From the NCBI GenBank assembly GCA_016490735.1, contig JAEMWC010001499.1, positions 22,501-86,500 of the forward strand: DNA of 64,000 nucleotides, given 5' to 3'. Below the pieces are notes generated by a model. That model saw only the letters and a program-made list of their open reading frames with translations, did not search any database and had not been told where the DNA came from. Made by a program: the position numbers and the translations under genes. Below, piece by piece: positions 25,156 to 36,401 of this stretch. Position 1 is the first letter of the stretch. Each line of letters begins with the position of its first letter. Origin of the DNA: Pachyseris speciosa. Its lineage: Eukaryota > Cnidaria > Anthozoa > Scleractinia > Pachyseridae.

Positions 25156-25597
25156 CCCGGGGGGGGGGGGTACTCCCATAAAGTCCGGATAGGTGTGTGC
25201 CGCGAAGGGTCTTAAACCCTGACCCTATTTAAGGAACAATCCAACGAAAATTGATACCCTATTTAAGGCCAAATCCGAAAAATGACACCCTATGCAAGGG
25301 AAGAACATAAACTCAAAATAGCTTGAACAGGTCAACTTTATTTCCTTAAAATCGCTTTGGAAATACTTTAACTTTGACAGATCATTTGTTTTCCGCTTAA
25401 CTGGGTGTTTACACCCTGCTATTTTTGCCGATACAAATTTAGGCACCCTATCTAAGGATCACATCGGGACACTATGCCAACATAGCCGAAAAGGATACCC
25501 TATTTAAGGATCGAGAACCTCCAAAAACCATACCCTATTGCGCGGCACGTACCTATATAGCCCATATAGGGGAGTACCCCCCCCCCCCCCCCCCGGG
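25156..25597. mobile_element. GGGGTACTCC-family MITE with 8-bp target duplication (hAT-like)
   Basis: The termini CCCGGGGG..GGTACTCCC and GGAGTACCCC..CCCGGG are inverted. The exact 8-bp duplication GAGGGGAT flanks both sides (25148-25155 and 25598-25605). The interior has the repeated phrase ACCCTATTTAAGG. A close copy lies at 45957-46367. The 8-bp duplication and short TIR suggest a hAT-type transposase acting in trans. Confidence 0.85.
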
Positions 25598-26828
25598 GAG
25601 GGGATGCACGTGCGCAAATAAATTGTAACCGGTAACACACCGTTACAGGTTACAAAAGTAATTTTGGAAGAAAGGAATAACAATTGACAGTCCAATGCGT
25701 CACTACGCGTGCGTGATTTGAAAACAAGCTTTCGAAAAATTTTCTTGGAGTTCGGAGATTAGTCAGCTCAAGGTGAAGGTGTGACCGTGTTTGACAAGTT
25801 TGCCTAACATATCACGTGGCATGTTGTGCTGTGACGTAATGTAACGTGTAACGCGTTACAATATCTATAAGCGAAATACAGGCCCCCTAAATCGAGTACT
25901 AGATGCCTCCCCGTGGGGAAGGAACGCTTGACGAGCCCAAAGACGTCTGTGTAGGAGGCTATGAAAATATAACCACTTACAGACCTCAAAAAGTTACAGA
26001 CTGCCTTCATGATTACAAGCTTAAGACGCCTTCAGCCTTAGCGCAAGGTTCTACACTGTCCGTCCCAGGGGTCGAGAAATACAGGGTGAAACTCATCTAT
26101 AGTGAAACTAGTCTATCCCAGGGAATTTGACGGCATCGCGAATGAGTGATAAGTTTATCCGGCAAAGACGAGAAATGTGTCACCTGATAGGTCCGCAGAA
26201 CGATCGATCACTGGGAGTATACCTTAGAAATAACAGCTAAATGGTCTTAGTTTTGTTAAGAATAACTTTCAGTGTTGATAAGTTCAAAAACCAAAAACTG
26301 AAAAAGAGGCTTCATCTTGACCTCGCGGGTAGCCAGTCACAGCAGGAGATTGATTCATCTTGACCGCTGAAAGAGCCAGTCACATAATAAATATCCTTAT
26401 TTACCCCCGATCAAATTTATTTGTCAGTTTGTTTCCCAAAGATGTTTATACCTGGTGATGAGCTCTGGAAGAATAGGCACATCCGAAACTGAATAATACA
26501 TGATTTCCCTGGATTACAAAACGGTGCTTTTTGCGCTGGTTCGTCGCAAAGCGCGTGCGGCCTTCAAACGTCTGGAGCGAGCGAGGAAATGGAAAATGAT
26601 ACTGGGGAGAGACGCTCGCCTTACACGCACGAGGCTCCACGCCTTCGGCGATTCGCCGAAATTGCTCATGACTTCAACTGTACGAGAAAATTCTTGTTTA
26701 TTATTACTACTGTCCTCTTATCTCACTGCATGCTAATACGCAAGTTGGTGAAATCTGAAGAACCTACAACCCAGCATACAAACATAAAAAATGGAGTCGT
26801 AACATTAGATTTAATCATCGTCCATATC

Positions 26829-26936
26829 CTGTAAGTTACGGATCCTCGTTTTTTCCCGTTAATTTATGGCCCGCGCGCTTCGCGCTTGGGCCACAAATCA
26901 ACGGGAAAAAACTGGGTCCGTAACTTACAGAAGAGG
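26829..26936. repeat. Short hairpin element
   Basis: CTGTAAGTTACGGATCC..TTTTTTCCCGTT and its complement AACGGGAAAAAACTGGGTCCGTAACTTACAG surround a GCGCGCTTCGCGC centre, forming a 105-bp near-perfect hairpin. It lies in the AAR2-DMRT intergenic region, where I see no gene. Confidence 0.65.
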
Positions 26937-27618
26937 TATGTATTATTTGTAGTAAAATCACATTTCTGTAAATAAGAGCAGTGTACGATTTCTTTCGTTC
27001 ATTTCCTGGTTAACAAGTTCCTCTTTCTGTTTACTACTGTATCATCAAAAGTCTAACCTTAATAATAAAATTGTCTGTCAATCGTTGTGGTGCGTTCTGC
27101 GTGCTACACTTTTATTAAAATAGTTCCTCAGAAATAAACAAATTTAACACTGCTTGCTGCGTTAAATAATAATGTTCACGATAGCTAGCCATGCACCCTC
27201 TGCCACAGTGCAAGAATAATACTGACGTTACAAATTATCTTGTAATTTCTTAATTTCCTCACACTACACACGTCAATTATAAATTTCTTTCTAACCGAAC
27301 AACATATCTTGTATGAGTTTGCTAGTTTATTGTGCCGCTTATTATATATTATCCTTATCAAACCTGTTCAAATTTAAGCTTCCGAGTGGCACTTTCCTGT
27401 GGTATTGTTATTTATGCTGTGGAAGGTGGTTCTACCTTTTGAGTGTGTGAATGAAATCCTAAAGTGTGACCATTTGTAGGAAAGTTATTCTCCAGTATTT
27501 ACTTTCTTTTGGGGGGTGTTTGTCGCATTTCAGAGTGGTTTTACTCAGTGTGCGGGTAGAATATTAAAGTGTGTTCATTAAAATGGAAACTCCTTAGCAG
27601 TGAACTCGGTCAGTTTTG

Positions 27619-30600
27619 TCAGTCCAACGCTTTACCGCATTCACTGCAAAACTTGTCTCCCACTTTGCTTGTGAACCCACAATGCCTACAGAACTTGGCG
27701 CCAGCTGGACCCGTCCCAGTCCTCTGCTGTGATGCACTGAGCGAGAGACTGAACGCTGATGGCGGGGGCCGATTGAAGAAATACCCTGCAACAACCGGGA
27801 ACTTGAATCTCTCCGACATCGAAGGGCTGAGTTCCGGCGGGCTGGATGAGTTAACTGGTTGAAATGCACTGGGAGTGCGAGGGCTTTTTTCACTTGGACT
27901 CTTCAACGATTGCGACTGCGCGTTCACAGTTCCCGGATAAACGAACGACGGGGACTTGGCAATGGGAGAGAACGCTGACTTAGAGCTGCCATCACAGGGA
28001 AAAAGCGACCCTGATCCAAAACCCCTAACGGACAGCGGGAATGAAAAAGGTCTGGGGTTGTTCTCTGGTAGAAGCGACTCAATGGCCTTGACCACATCTT
28101 CCTCACACGCACCGAGGATAAGTTCTAGTATAGCTCTACTCTGATGAGGAAAGATTCGCTGGAGGAGTTCCAGAGACGATCTGAAAGTCTCAGTTTCCTT
28201 CCGATGAGGGGAGAGGCGAGGCACTTTTGGACGCTCATACTCAGGCTCCCTTTCTTTTTCCTCCTCGCTCGATCTTTTGCGGCTTTTTTCTTCCGAATCT
28301 GAAAATCTTTCTCCTTCGAGACTAATGGTGGGGCTAACAGGTTCTTCTTTGATTTTGATGTCGAAAGATTCGTTGGAATGACTTGGATCTGGCTTTGTTT
28401 CCTTTGTGGCTTCCTTCTCCGTCTCTAAATTAAAAAAAAAAACACACAGGAAACGATCAGTATCCAGATTCTCCTTACGATTAGGAGGCGAGGATTGTAC
28501 TGTAGCTCTGTTAAACCTGGTTTTTACTGGACATAAAGCTCACGCCAGCAAAAGTGCAAGTTTCAGGCAGGTTTGTAGCAAATGTAAACGGGGAGAAGAA
28601 CATCATTTGCCACAAACATGAACTAAGGCGAAATGTTTGCTGTCTGGGAAAATCAGTTTTTTATCCGCATAGCTGTGGAAAAGGAATGACCGACGTGCGA
28701 TACTACTCACTTTCTAAAGTAGCCACGTTGCCAGCGTGGTTGCTCCGGTAGTGTAGTGGTTATCACGCCCGACTAGTAACTGGGGAACGTCGGTTCGATT
28801 CCGACTCGGGGCAAAAAGTTTTTCTTTCAATAGAGATGTGTGTCGAAAGCTGAGTGGCAAACTCACTGTGTTTGCATGGTTCCATAAGTATATTGTTCTA
28901 CGGCTTTCATGGCTTCGAAGGTATTTACATATATATATGTGAAATTAAAGTTCTATTGTAAATAAGGACGCATACTTGGAATCTATTTCTTTTACTAATT
29001 TACTCATTCTTTTGCTTAGCAACAAAATGGTTAGGAGCCGACCATTTAACTCTTGGGGGGGGGGGGGGAGATTTCTGGTTAGCAAGAACTTTTTTTCTAG
29101 CGACATAGTGGGCAGGATATTTTTTCCCTTCGTGCTGTAATTTTTTTTCTATTACATTTGTGCTGCATGCAATCTTTTTCTTCCTACAAGCGCTTGCAGG
29201 AAAATTTATTTAAAAATCACCCACCCCCCCCCCTCTCAAGGAAAATATGCAAATGAAATATCAGATGATCCCAACTACTGATATTGTGCACGAAATCCTA
29301 TAGTGTGTCTTTGAAAAGGATTTTACGATTGGAATCCAAGGCAAAAGGCCTGACTAATCTCAAGAGAGTCTTTTAAGAATTAACACCTGTCTGCACTAGC
29401 ATTTTGCTGGTGGACAAAGAATAACCCAGTTTCTTTTGGAGGCGGGATGAACAAATGAGAAATTTTAGCGAACAAGAAAGCAATTTTCATTAAGCTGTTT
29501 AACTAAATAATGTCGAGTAAGTGCTTCGCATTTTGCTGAATAAGCTTGTCTCAAAAAATGTGTTTGCTACCACGCAACAGAGAAATGTCTTTACAGAATT
29601 TCACTAGCATGAGAATATACCTTGAAATAGACATTTGCATCTAAACACGATCCCTTTTAATTAGAACATGTTTCCTTGATTGTCTGAGACACGCGGCATG
29701 TTGAAAAACTGTATCAGTTCATTTTTTCCTAAAAAAAAAAGCCTTGATGCTAGGATAACAAACTTTCCTAAATTCGAAAATTTAATATATTAAAAAATGT
29801 TGTAGAAAGAAGCTTAAGCATTTGTTTACAAAAGAATCTCTAGCCTTCATATTTCATCCCAAACTCAGATGGTAAATTTGTAAAATTGTGCATTGCGGTG
29901 TCCTTCCACACCAAAATTAGCGTCATTGCTGCGACACGTTGAAAATCAGAATTCATGCTATACGCAATATATATGCGTATAGAAAGAATGGGTAAATTAT
30001 ACTTTCTTGTTATTTTAAAACAACAAGACCATGCCTCGACCAGTCTGGTCTGACCGACCTTGCGATCTTTCGATCGAAAACCTGTGGCGGTAACCACTAC
30101 ATCAGTTCGTCAGTGTAGCTTGCGTAGCAAGCGTTTCCGCGGGGTTTCCGAGCAAAGGGAATTTTCGATGTTTTGGCCGCGGTCTTTCTTTGCCAGGAAA
30201 CCCCACGGAAACACTTCAGTTCTACCGGCAGGCTACAGTTCGTGTGTGTTTTAGCTTTGGATTTAATCTGGAGAAAGATATGTGTTTTCAAGTACTTAGC
30301 AAAGAAAGATTCAAAGTACGACGCTTTCACGAGACCGGATAATAGCTAATTTCACTGAAACTTCAAACCCGTGCTTGAAATCTGGCTCCAGACTGTCCCT
30401 AAAAGAAAGTACAATGATCGGAAACAAATTAAGCCGGGAAGCTCTTAAAACACAATTTCCATCGAATGCAGCTAAAAGGAATACTTAGTTGATTTGTGTA
30501 AAAATGGCTTTAAAATGAACAGGTAATTTCTATAAGTAACTGATGAAAAGATGGAGAAAGTTAATGAAGAGAGGTTATCGAAAAACGAAATTAATTTAAA

Positions 30601-31713
30601 CCATTACATTTGGATGGCAATGTTTTTCGCACAAAGAGGCTTTTTTTTAACTCCAAGAAATTTGATTGATGTAAACCTTTTGTAAGCCCCTTTATCCGTG
30701 AAAGAATACTTTTTTGTTCCCCTTTGGAACAATGACCGACTTAGAAATGAAGGCTTTCTTTCTGAAATTTTTTGCTCGGAAACTTTCCTGTGAAATATTC
30801 ACCGACACCAAATTTACCTCGTTTTAAAGAAAAGTTTCGAGCAGCTTACAAATTTGTTCAGTTGCCTGAAGGTATTGCGTTGGTGTAGTGATTTCAGCAG
30901 AGAAGAACAAGGGCTAATTACATATTATGTTTACCAAGTCTGCGTCTTTTACTCATCAATATTAAATAGACGCACAGTCCACGGAAATTGAAAGAATAGC
31001 TTTTCCGTCAGTTTCATTCCGCGCGAAACCAAAAAATAACCTTGTCACAATTTGATAAAAGGGAGCGATTACCCTTATACAAATGGAGCGCCAAAAATTG
31101 CCGAGATCAAACGTTCCTGTGTTTGTCTTGTAGGTGTGTAATTGACAAGCTAAGAAAATGCAAACATATACCAATTTGCTACATGTTATAAACTGTACCC
31201 GCCAGCCAAGAATTTCTGTAAATAACCGGAAAGCTGCGCGTAAATCACGAATTCCTAATGTGTTCAGTTTGCGGGTGCGTGTGTTGTTTTCATTTGCCGT
31301 TTGTGAAAATAATAATAATAATAATAATAAACGATTCACTAACCTTGCGGTAGTGTCCGGTATTGTATCACAGGCTGGGCTTCGTCTGAGAAAGGTCTTG
31401 CAACACCGTTTAAATGCGGGACGCCGTTAACATGGTGAGCCACAAATGACGTCGGCGGCGCTTTCTTTGTCATTTGTACCTTCATACTTTCTTCCTGTGT
31501 CTGCTGTCTGCGAAGCGCGACCTGTGCAGCCATGACTCGTTGTCTTTCTGCAATCAGGGTACATTGTGCACAGTTGCAATCGCGCCAACGACAATATCGT
31601 TTGTGACCTTTTAACCACGAGACGACTCCGTGATTACGGCAGCGTGCGCACTTCGGCATACGGGGCGGCTTGTGTTCGGAGAACGCTGGTTGTATCACAT
31701 ATGTGTCCGCCAT
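27619..31713 (-). CDS. DMRT transcription factor with DM domain, DMA domain and C-terminal zinc ribbon, two exons, 391 aa
   Basis: Exon 1 is 31713-31344 (donor GTTAGT) and exon 2 is 28424-27619. They join in phase for 1176 nt including the stop. Residues about 18-70 are a DM domain with all eight zinc ligands (C22, C25, H28, H37, C41, C46, C48, C51), which binds DNA through the minor groove. Residues about 204-247 match the DMA motif ([20 protein letters not shown], then [12 protein letters not shown]), which marks the DMRTA/DMRT4-5 group. An acidic, KR-rich linker with a sumoylation-type IKEEP lies between them. The last 25 residues form a zinc ribbon ([20 protein letters not shown]), which I do not recall in bilaterian DMRTA proteins. 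The 2.9-kb intron carries a tRNA-like gene and MITEs. Probable role: developmental or sex-related transcription. The family is certain; the paralogue is not. Confidence 0.92.
28742..28813 (+). tRNA. tRNA-Thr(AGT)-like gene, antisense in the DMRT intron
   Basis: Acceptor GCTCCGG pairs with TCGGGGC (two G-U pairs). The D-arm/A box is TAGTGTAGTGG. The anticodon loop CTAGTAA gives AGT, and the T-arm GTCGG-TTCGATT-CCGAC is perfect with a consensus B box GGTTCGATTCC. A TTTTT terminator follows at about 28819. The anticodon stem is weak (three G-C pairs, then a G-T and an A-C), so it may be a tRNA pseudogene or SINE head rather than a working tRNA. Confidence 0.6.
29033..29240. mobile_element. MITE copy (TIR AGGGGCCGACCATTTAACTC) in DMRT intron
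   Basis: It starts GGAGCCGACCATTTAACTCT followed by a G run, and ends in a C run and CTCTCAAG. The interior phrases (GGAAAAAATATCCTGCCCAC on one strand, GCTTGCAGGAA) match the copy at 46505-46780 in reverse orientation. Confidence 0.7.
30110..30240. repeat. Hairpin MITE in DMRT intron
   Basis: TGTAGCTTGCGTAGCAAGCG..TTTCCGCGGGGTTTCC is complemented by GGAAACCCCACGGAAACACT..GGCAGGCTACA, with a short inner palindrome GGGAATTTTCGATG. Confidence 0.6.
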
Positions 31714-34700
31714 GCCTCGTCAAGCTCACACTTAAAAACTCTTGAAATCGAGGAGCTGTTGTCGCCTTGAACACTCGACAACAAGTGCAATGCCGCGCTT
31801 GACTCGACAAGGAATGAGTGACGGCTCGCCTTTGTTGAACGTAAGTTTTTGAAAATTCAAGTCTTGGGGCTTTTGTTTCGGAGCGAAATGATTGGTTCGA
31901 TGTCCGAATACTGTCTATGTGTCCTGTCAGCTTTTGTAAACAACAGAGCCCTGCTTCTTGCGTAGGAGACAGACAAATTAATTTTTGAATTCTCAGAGGA
32001 ATATGACAGTGAATTAACAGCAACGCCGTTTATCGAACAAGTAAACTTGCTAGTTACAAACGCTTGGTGGATAAACGCATTGAAAAATTCTCCACCCCTC
32101 GGGCGCAAAAGAAGCGTTTTTAGCGTGTAAACCAAAGGATGACCTTCCGAGCGTCGAAAGGTAGACTAGTCTCAGTTATTATATGAGTCGCGGCGCATCA
32201 TCTCGTTTAGCTACAGTGTTACATTTAGCTTATTGCCCAACCCAAAATGGCCGCATAATGAGGCCACATACTTTGCTTATTGTTACGCCAGCTAATTGCC
32301 AAACAATGAATAATTCAAAAGCTGCAAACAATGCTTAAGTAACTGGATACGGAGTATCTAATTGTCTGCCGATACAATAGCGGAATTGAATCTGCCATTT
32401 CTCTATGGAATTCATAGCTCTCAATATTGTAAGCACATTGAAAATAATATCGCTCTTGCACGAAACGCAAACTGCGTTTACAATGAGAAATGAAAAAACA
32501 AAGCGATTGAGCGCATCACATAAGTATTTTAAAAAACAACGCCACGAAATTTTGGTCGCCCAAGGCGATGAAACGATAATGCGAGAACTTCTGTGGGAAG
32601 ATTACCTGGATTTAAAGTACCCCTAGTTACCGACGAAAATTATTTTGTGTTTTTAAAACAGAACAAAGCCCCTGAATATACATGAGTGTATAGAAGAAAC
32701 CAGACTTCGAATTGCCTTCGTTAATCTTAAAATTTGTGTTTTTTTAATAATTGCTAGAGTATTTTTCTTGATCGTCGAGTTTTCATGTATACTACAGGTG
32801 TACGCGTGCAGTAAAAGTTTATGCGCGACAAGAAGTTGTTAACCTTGAAATATCTTTTCTCTGTCTAAACAAATAGTTGTACTATTGTTTAATTTCCATT
32901 TAATTAAGCTCCAAGCAAATTATCTTGGTCAATGTTTGAATATGGGTTAAGAGAAAAGCTTGGTTGAATTGGCGACGTGCTGTCGATGAAAATTTCTTCA
33001 GTTTACCGGCATACATTATAACACTGTTCACTTTGCTGCCATTACGCAGATCATTTTTTCACTTTTGATCAGTTCTTGGAGCCTTCAACGTGTCAAGTCA
33101 TGGCATCAGTATCAAATGGAAGAAAACGAAGAAATGGTGCTTGAGTCGTGAATCGAATATTGACTTGAATTACTTCCGAAAAGGCTTGAGTGTAAAATGC
33201 ACACGGGCGAAATGAGGCACTCACACACAAAAATTACTTCGCTAACAAATTATTTTATTCATAAGCTTTTTCACTGCATCCATTTTGCTGTCTTCTTTTT
33301 AGAGCGACTTGAAAGAATTGCTAATCCTTGAAACAAGGGTTTAATCTCCGACAAATATGGACTCCATCACCCGGCTTCTGCGAAAATGGCTCGTGTATCA
33401 TGTTTTAAGACCCCTTGTCAACCTATCATTATTGCACAAGCAATCTTCAAGCTATTCAACATTGTTAAGTGTTCGTAGTGTCATTCTAATTGAAGAGTAT
33501 CTTTTGAGTCCACGTTACTTGGGTAATTAAAAGGTATTTCAACTAATCCATACCATGAAAAAGCTTTTCAGCAACTGAAGAGCGATGAGACTTTAGACGT
33601 GTTAAAATTTTCTATAGGGAAGTACAGCCGGTGCAACAGAAACCGCGCGTCTTATTCCTCGCAAATGAAATGGTACATGTATCCGTTGAAAATCATGCAA
33701 ATTAAAAACGTTGAAAGGGAATAAATTTGTAAAAGCATTGTTTAATTTTCGGCCGAGAGCGAAGCCATCACCTAAGATTCTACACACTAACATAACAGGA
33801 AACAATGTCTGGTTCGACGCCAGGTTCATTATATGAAGTAGCCAGTATTAATGTGTTTCAGTTCAGTCATTCCCTTAGGCTTGACTATGACCCTATTCTG
33901 CTGCTATAGCAGGCACCGCGCAGGGGGAAAAGCCCCCCCCCCCCCCCCTCCCCACCCCCACTTTTCAACAGTAAAAAGCAAGTAATACTAAAAACAATCG
34001 AAGTTAGTTTTCTATTTAACATTATTCTTGTTTTAAAACACCTCTTTTTTGTTGCTGAAAGTATATACGTTTCACCATACCATATTAGTTTTAAATGCAT
34101 TTCCAGCCATTTCAGAGGACTTATATTTAAAAAATTTCCGGGGGAGCATGCCCCCAGACCCCCCTAGTTGACTCGCGCTAAAGCGTTCGAAGGGAGCCAC
34201 CCAGTTGCAAACTTCGTGCGCGGTCCCTGTATAGCCAAAGATTTACTTTTACTTTAAAAAAAAAAACAGTTTTATCCTTAGACTCGAAAGGTAAGGGAAT
34301 GATACAGGATTCAACACCATGTAATATTATTTTGTTGATCAACAAAATTTGAAAGGCGTTCAGACATGTTGGCGTTTTGATAGATACTTGATGTTCTCTT
34401 TTGAGCGTTCTAGAAGAGAGTAAAACCAGGTTTTATTTCTGTTCAAGATTTCAATACGGCTTAGCGCGGCATTATATACGGTCAACATATCGGTTGAACG
34501 GCAGTCACAACTTCAAATGTTGAATCGCATGCATGTATCGTAGACTGCAAATCACTTTGTAAGCACCAGTCCACCCCCCGATGGGAAAGGACTGATCAGC
34601 AAGTTTCATTGTGATAACTTACACTGTATGGTTTCAAAGAAAGAATAAAAAGATTCTTGAAGATTTCACCAACAGAAAACCTTCGCTTAGTATAAACAAC

Positions 34701-36125
34701 GAAACATACCGTATTATCACCTATTAAAAGGAGCCCTTGGAGAGCACTGTTCATTACCTTTCATGTAAAAAAAAATTACACTGTTGTACAAATCAGAACA
34801 CTTAATCAAAAATTTCAACCAAGCTGTATGACGAAGGGTGCCCCTAAGAATTGTCAACTGATGGCTGTCATTTCCATATTTCATCCATAGGTATCATCAG
34901 GTCCCGGTGAATTGTGGGTAGATTCAGTCCTGGATTCAACATCGTTTTACCGAGCAACCTCGTTACCAGGGCTCTCCTGGGACGGGAAGCGGAAAGGCTC
35001 TGGAAACAAAGTTGGTCATCAAGTGCTAGCTAGCGGAGAAAAGGATTTTCATCCAAGTATTCCAGTTGAACGGATAATTTAAGGAACTAGAGAGATTAAA
35101 ATTGAGGTTTTTCGGCATTTCCCGCGAACCGCGAACGTCAAGAAGTCACGTGACCAGTGCCTTGCCGTCAGGTTTGCGGTTTGAGGTTCACGTTTGTACG
35201 GCTAGACCACGCTCTAGAGGTAAGTGATTTACCGCAAGGATTTTTGCACCCTAAAACATCACAATCCCACGTTTGAGAGGAAATACTACTTTTTAGAACT
35301 CTTTCGCCTATTAATTATCGAATTCTTTTTCATAGAAACGCAATTTTTAAGACGATTTCTCAGCTAAAATAGAAGTGAACGAATGAATGAAAACAAACAT
35401 GGCGACCGGCTATTTGTTACCCGCGAATATTAAGTCCCGAATACGGGTAGACAACTAACGTGAAACCGCTAACCGCAAACCCCCGTTTGCCGTTTGCGGT
35501 AAGATGGCCAAACCTCGATCTTAAGGTCTCTACTATCTCCATTCAGCTTTACGATAGTGAACGCCAAGACTGTTAACATTTCAGTATTGTTTAAGACTGG
35601 GTAGAAACCTCCTTGCCAGAGGAGTTTCGGGCAGATGCTTGCTCGAGGCGTGTCTTGCGTTATAAATGTTCCGCCATTAAGGGTATGATTCAATCAATGT
35701 AGAACAAAGCAATATTTCCTATCATTCTTCGGCAGCCTTAGTTCTCTGCATTTGGCCTGTTTTCTTCGCCCAGTTCCTATCTTTTTTGGTGCGCGATCAC
35801 TTCTGAAGAAAATGGAACGATTTATCGATTAAAGTTGAAGGGTACTTATTCAAACTTGATTGTGCCAAAATTCGTGTGATTAAAGTACAAATTGGTATTA
35901 ATAGGTACTCAAATACTCGGTATACAGACAGAGTAAATAAACTAGGGCATAAGTCAACTTGTCAACTACTACAGTCAATTAATTGCTTTTATAACTGACA
36001 CATACTAACCGGTTAATAAATAGGAAGAATTCCACCCACTCTACACCCCTTGGCGTTTAACGAATTGCACGATAGCAGATTTACACAGCTACCCAGTTAC
36101 TACAACAATCATTTCTACGGGTAGG
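31714..36125. other. Intergenic region between DMRT and the lectin-vWA gene; no gene seen
   Basis: This holds the DMRT upstream region and AT-rich DNA with only short, unrecognised ORFs. A C-rich repeat tract sits at about 33930-33960 with a CCCCCAGACCCCCC string near 34152. A MITE sits at 35088-35527. Confidence 0.5.
35088..35527. mobile_element. MITE-like element with AGAGA..GAGGTTT inverted ends
   Basis: The left end AGAGATTAAAATTGAGGTTT and right end AAACCTCGATCTTAAGGTCT are imperfect complements. The interior has GC-rich GTTTGCGGT/ACCGCAAAC inverted motifs near both ends. There is no ORF of note. Confidence 0.55.
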
Positions 36126-36196
36126 GCAGGGTTGGCGTAGTGGTTAGGCCACTCGCTTTCCACCCGAGTCCGATTCCCGGAGTCGGCGTCGGCGTT

Positions 36197-36227
<31 letters not shown>

Positions 36228-36360
36228 GGAGGTTTTTCTCCGGGTTCTCCAGTTTTCCCCTCTCCTCAAAAATCAACATTTCCAAATTCCAGTTCGATCC
36301 AGATGCAGGACCTCCCTGAAAATCGGTGAGTGGAACTTCCTGGGTAAATATCGTGATTAT
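36126..36360 (+). mobile_element. tRNA-derived SINE
   Basis: The head has an A-box-like GGCGTAGTGGTTAGGCCACT and a weak B box (GAGTCCGATTCCC). The body is GTTGAGTTTGTTGTTGGTTC, GGTTTTTCTCCGGGTTCTCC and CCCCTCTCCTCAAAAATCAA. The tail GTAAATATCGTGATTA is AT-rich. It lies immediately 3' of the last recognised vWA exon. Confidence 0.7.
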
Positions 36361-36401
36361 TTATTTTCGGTTGTGTTAGGTTTTGTTAGCTCGCAACTCA
36401 C

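Noticed and set aside
32405..32626. 73-codon plus-strand frame upstream of DMRT
   Set aside because: No recognised family and no supporting splice or promoter context.
35469..35693. 74-codon minus-strand frame as a possible 3' exon of the lectin-vWA gene
   Set aside because: It overlaps the MITE at 35088-35527, has no clear acceptor in the right phase and no domain.
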